From Dehalococcoidia bacterium (lineage in GTDB: Bacteria; Chloroflexota; Dehalococcoidia; JACVQG01; JAHKAY01): a stretch of DNA of 8,243 nucleotides. Below are positions 6,202-8,243 of the stretch, one piece after another (position 1 is the first letter of the stretch; the number at the start of each line of letters is the position of its first letter). The translations under genes were made by a program, and so were the position numbers. The stretch spans positions 1 through 8,243 of the forward strand of contig JASLQE010000223.1 of NCBI GenBank assembly GCA_030744635.1, given 5' to 3'. Under the pieces are notes generated by a model. It was not told where the DNA came from. It saw nothing but the letters and a program-made list of their open reading frames with translations, and searched no databases.

Positions 6202-6230
6202 GCCTCCTACATCCGCTCCGCGGAGGAGGC
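6202..6230. repeat. Stem-loop over the typA stop codon
   Basis: GCCTCCT (6202-6208) pairs with AGGAGGC (6224-6230), and inside it CCGC-TCC-GCGG (6213-6223) forms a small stem. It covers the last typA codons and its TAG. Bases 6211-6224 match 6078-6091 at 13 of 14 positions, so the mini-palindrome family reaches into the gene end. No T-run follows directly on the - strand, so terminator function is doubtful. Confidence 0.55.
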
Positions 6231-8063
6231 ACCCGTGAGGGACAGGGCCCGGGACTTGCCACGGCTTTGCCGGTAACGGGCGTCGTTGGAGGCGATGTGC
6301 TTGCGCAGGCGGGTGCTACCGGGGGTTACCTCAACCATCTCATCTTCAGCGATAAAGCCAATTGATTCTTCCAGGCTCATCCGCAGCGCCGGGGTGAGTT
6401 TGGTGGCGATATCAGAGGTAGAGGAACGCATGTTGGTCATCTTCTTTTCCTTGCACACATTCACCACCAGGTCATCGTCCCGTGCGTTCACCCCGACTAT
6501 CATACCCTCATAGACCTGGGTGCCCGGTTCGATGAAGAGCCGCCCCCTCTGCTGCGCATTATTCAGGCCGTAAGTAACCGCCACTCCGGTTTCGGCAGCG
6601 ACCAGTGCCCCCCGTCTGGCGGGCTTTACCTCTCCCCGCAACGGCTCGTATCCGGTGAAAACGCTGTCCATTTGCCCGTTGCCCCTGGTTGCAGTAAGAA
6701 AAAAGCTGCGGAAGCCTATCAGCCCACTGGTCGGTATTTTGAACTCCAAACGCACATGGCCCTGTCCGTCGGGGAGCATATTCGTCATCTGCGCCAGCCG
6801 CGAGGACAGCTCCTCTGTGAACATACCAATGGCCTCCTTGTCAATGCTCAGCACCAATAGCTCGCAAGGTTCCAGCACATGTCCGTCCACGACCTTGGTG
6901 ATAGGTTTTGGCCTGGAGACCTGAAACTCATATCCCTCCCGCCGCATGCTCTCGATGAGGATAGCCAGATGCAGCTCACCCCGCCCCGAAACCAGGAAGA
7001 CATCAGCGCTATCCGTCTCCTGCACCTGCAGGCTTACATTGGTCTGAAGCTCGGCCATCAGGCGTCCCCGAAGCTGCCGCGAGGTTACATACCGCCCGTC
7101 CTGTCCGGAGAACGGCGATGTGTTCACCCCAAAGGTCATTTGCACTGTAGGCTCGCCGATGTCAATGGCCGGGAGCGGCATGGGCTGGCCCTCCGAGGTA
7201 ATAGTATCGCTTATCGCTGTTTGCCACAGACCAGCCAGGGCGATAATCTCCCCCGCCCCCACCTCGGCGACCTCGTCGCGCGATAGCCCGTTAAAGACGA
7301 ACAGTTTTGAGACCTTGTGGAAGGTTATAGCGCCATCCCGAGTGACGCGTGCCACCTGGTCCCCTGCGGCCACCTTCCCCCGAGCGATGCGCCCCACGGC
7401 AATCTGGCCCAGATGACTATCGTAGCTCAGCGCCGCCACCAGCATCTGGAAATCACCCTGAGCATCGCCGCCGGGTGGCGGGATGTGCTCAAGGATGGCC
7501 TCAAACAGGGGCACCATACTCCTAGGCTGGTCTCCCAAGCTGGTTACAGCATAACCGACCTTGGCATCAGTATACAGAATGGGAAAGTCCAGTTGCTCGG
7601 CATCCGTGGCAAGCTCCAAGAAAAGGTCCTGTACCATGTTGACCACCTCTTCAGGGCGGGCCGAAGAGCGGTCGACTTTGTTGATGACCACGATGGGTTT
7701 GAGTCGCTTCTGCAGGGCATGATGCAATACAAATCTGGTCTGACCCATGGGGCCATCCACGGCATCGGTTACCAGGAGGCAGCCGTCGGCCATGTTAAGC
7801 ACCCGTTCCACCTCGCCACTAAAATCGGCATGGCCGGGGGTATCGATGATGTTGATTTTCACACCCTTATAGGTGATAGCCGTATTCTTGGCTAATATGG
7901 TAATGCCTTTTTCCCTCTCCAGCTCGTTGCTGTCCAGGATGAGATCCCCGACCTGCTGGTTATCGCGAAAGATATGGCTCTGCTTCAGCATAGCATCCAC
8001 CAGGGTGGTCTTGCCATGGTCTACATGGGCTATGATTGCGATGTTTCTTAAGTTTTGAGTCAT
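6207..8063 (-). CDS. typA: Translational GTPase TypA/BipA
   Basis: TypA/BipA is an EF-G-like GTPase that binds the 70S ribosome and is linked to ribosome assembly, stress and low-temperature growth. From the chosen ATG the protein has 618 residues, close to the usual 600-615. GTPase motifs are G1 AHVDHGKT (12-19), switch I EKGITI (51-56), G3 DTPGHADF (74-81), G4 NKVD (128-131) and a G5 position reading YTDAKVG (164-170), where SAK is usual. EF-G-like domains follow (SGRGELHLAILIESMRREGYE, split at 359-379). The BipA-specific C-terminal domain shows KKMTNMRSS (540-548), LTPALRMSLEESIGFIAEDE (split at 556-575) and VEVTPGSTRLRK (577-588). A TTG at 8075 would add four residues but has no ribosome site; ATG 8063 has GCGGAG just upstream. 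The last 12 or so residues (SLTGASSAERM) look non-family and overlap a repeat. It is preceded by a terminator-like hairpin, suggesting attenuation. Confidence 0.96.
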   Translation of the reverse strand: MTQNLRNIAIIAHVDHGKTTLVDAMLKQSHIFRDNQQVGDLILDSNELEREKGITILAKNTAITYKGVKINIIDTPGHADFSGEVERVLNMADGCLLVTDAVDGPMGQTRFVLHHALQKRLKPIVVINKVDRSSARPEEVVNMVQDLFLELATDAEQLDFPILYTDAKVGYAVTSLGDQPRSMVPLFEAILEHIPPPGGDAQGDFQMLVAALSYDSHLGQIAVGRIARGKVAAGDQVARVTRDGAITFHKVSKLFVFNGLSRDEVAEVGAGEIIALAGLWQTAISDTITSEGQPMPLPAIDIGEPTVQMTFGVNTSPFSGQDGRYVTSRQLRGRLMAELQTNVSLQVQETDSADVFLVSGRGELHLAILIESMRREGYEFQVSRPKPITKVVDGHVLEPCELLVLSIDKEAIGMFTEELSSRLAQMTNMLPDGQGHVRLEFKIPTSGLIGFRSFFLTATRGNGQMDSVFTGYEPLRGEVKPARRGALVAAETGVAVTYGLNNAQQRGRLFIEPGTQVYEGMIVGVNARDDDLVVNVCKEKKMTNMRSSTSDIATKLTPALRMSLEESIGFIAEDEMVEVTPGSTRLRKHIASNDARYRQSRGKSRALSLTGASSAERM

Positions 8064-8066
8064 GTT

Positions 8067-8072
8067 CTCCGC
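8067..8072 (-). promoter_or_regulatory. Ribosome binding site supporting typA start at 8063
   Basis: The - strand reads GCGGAG, then AAC, then ATG. The spacing is short (3 bases) but this is the only purine-rich site near either possible start. The alternative TTG at 8075 is preceded by ACGCAATT, with nothing resembling a Shine-Dalgarno. Confidence 0.5.
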
Positions 8073-8082
8073 CAAATTGCGT

Positions 8083-8107
8083 AAAAAAACTGGCCCCAGT
8101 AGGCCAG
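8083..8107 (-). terminator. Intrinsic terminator or attenuator in the typA leader
   Basis: Read on the - strand, CTGGCC (8107-8102), loop TACTGG, GGCCAG (8095-8090) and then seven T (8089-8083) form a canonical Rho-independent terminator. In + orientation no T-run follows the stem. It ends 19 bases before the typA ATG, with the best promoter upstream of it, so typA transcripts must pass through it. It could alternatively end a gene lying beyond the right edge, but then a typA promoter would have to fit in the few bases left. Confidence 0.72.
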
Positions 8108-8120
8108 CAACCTTATGTAT

Positions 8121-8148
8121 ATCTTAACATATGTGAGCTATCTGTAAA
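8121..8148 (-). promoter_or_regulatory. Candidate extended -10 promoter for typA
   Basis: TTTACA (8148-8143, 5 of 6 consensus), a 16-base spacer, then TAAGAT (8126-8121, 4 of 6) with TG one base before it, an extended -10 (TGTTAAGAT). This is the most AT-rich stretch of an otherwise GC-rich window. Initiation would be near 8114, just upstream of the terminator hairpin. Confidence 0.5.
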
Positions 8149-8188
8149 AGCGTGGGTTTTCGGCGCCATCCCCGCGGAGAACTTTTTG

Positions 8189-8204
8189 CCCCACCCACCC
8201 ACCC
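8189..8204 (-). other. G-quadruplex motif upstream of typA
   Basis: The - strand reads GGGTGGGTGGGTGGGG: four G-runs with single-T loops, the pattern known to give very stable parallel quadruplexes. The + strand carries the matching C-rich i-motif sequence. It lies about 40 bases upstream of the candidate -35, on the typA coding strand. Confidence 0.75.
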
Positions 8205-8217
8205 GGTACTATTTACG

Positions 8218-8242
8218 GGGGGCTGCGCCCCCGGCCCCCTCT
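8218..8242. repeat. GC-rich intergenic repeat, copy 2
   Basis: Bases 8221-8242 match 5911-5932 with one difference. In this copy the left part also forms a clean 6-bp mini-hairpin, GGGGGC-TGC-GCCCCC (8218-8232), in the same style of 3-base loops as the 6079-6170 chain; copy 1 keeps only GGC-TGC-GCC. The repeat may continue beyond the window. Confidence 0.65.
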
Positions 8243-8243
8243 G

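Larger units (their letters stand above)
5802..6206. other. 405-base intergenic region rich in hairpins, no gene seen
   Basis: The gap between typA (ends 6207) and trpS (starts 5801) holds no reading frame with recognisable protein character. The few short open frames run through palindromes and lack ribosome sites. From right to left it contains a chain of mini-palindromes (6079-6170), a small hairpin CTGG...GGC TTC GCC..CCAG (6038-6058), two strong stem-loops (5985-6004, 5946-5967), a repeat copy (5911-5932) with a 5-bp hairpin at 5927-5940, and the trpS promoter/leader. No stem is followed by a T-run on either strand, so none is a clear intrinsic terminator for typA. Confidence 0.75.

Noticed and set aside
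6202..6230. Rho-independent terminator of typA
   Set aside because: The stem spans the stop codon and is followed by CCTTGCCGG, not a T-run; kept only as a repeat.
8064..8075. TTG start for TypA four codons upstream
   Set aside because: No ribosome site precedes it, while ATG 8063 has GCGGAG and matches the usual family N-terminus.

Overview
The window carries six protein-coding genes, one of them cut by the left edge, on two converging transcription units. The sequence is GC-rich, with dense housekeeping genes and intergenic gaps full of small GC-rich hairpins. Together with tandem family III CoA-transferases and an acyl-CoA synthetase beside core translation genes, this suggests an uncultured bacterium. 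My best guess is a Dehalococcoidia-type member of the Chloroflexota, but this is inferred from gene style only and held with low to moderate confidence.

Left part, + strand (1-1543): the C-terminal end of one CaiB/BaiF (family III) CoA-transferase overlaps the start of a second, complete one by an ATGA junction. The two are probably translated together and may act as a pair. The second gene converges on, and overlaps by 8 bases, an AMP-forming acyl-CoA synthetase on the - strand (1536-3104). All three act in acyl-CoA activation or CoA exchange, but no substrate can be named from sequence.

Middle part, - strand (3190-5801): a tight operon read right to left as trpS (tryptophanyl-tRNA synthetase), an inositol-monophosphatase-family phosphatase, and rsmI (16S rRNA C1402 2'-O-methyltransferase). 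Gaps between genes are 0 and 14 bases. The acyl-CoA synthetase follows rsmI after 85 bases, with a plausible promoter of its own.

Intergenic region 5802-6206: no convincing gene. It holds a probable trpS promoter with a leader hairpin, one copy of a GC-rich repeat that recurs at the right edge of the window, two strong stem-loops, and a roughly 95-base chain of tiny palindromes with 2-3 base loops.

Right part, - strand (6207-8243): typA/bipA, a ribosome-associated translational GTPase. Its upstream region is the most interesting regulatory stretch seen here. It has a good extended -10 promoter, then a textbook intrinsic terminator (6-bp stem plus seven T) lying between that promoter and the start codon, which suggests transcription attenuation. 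Farther upstream is a perfect short-loop G-quadruplex motif on the coding strand. No CRISPR array, phage, transposase, tRNA or rRNA gene was seen, and no clearly new protein system.
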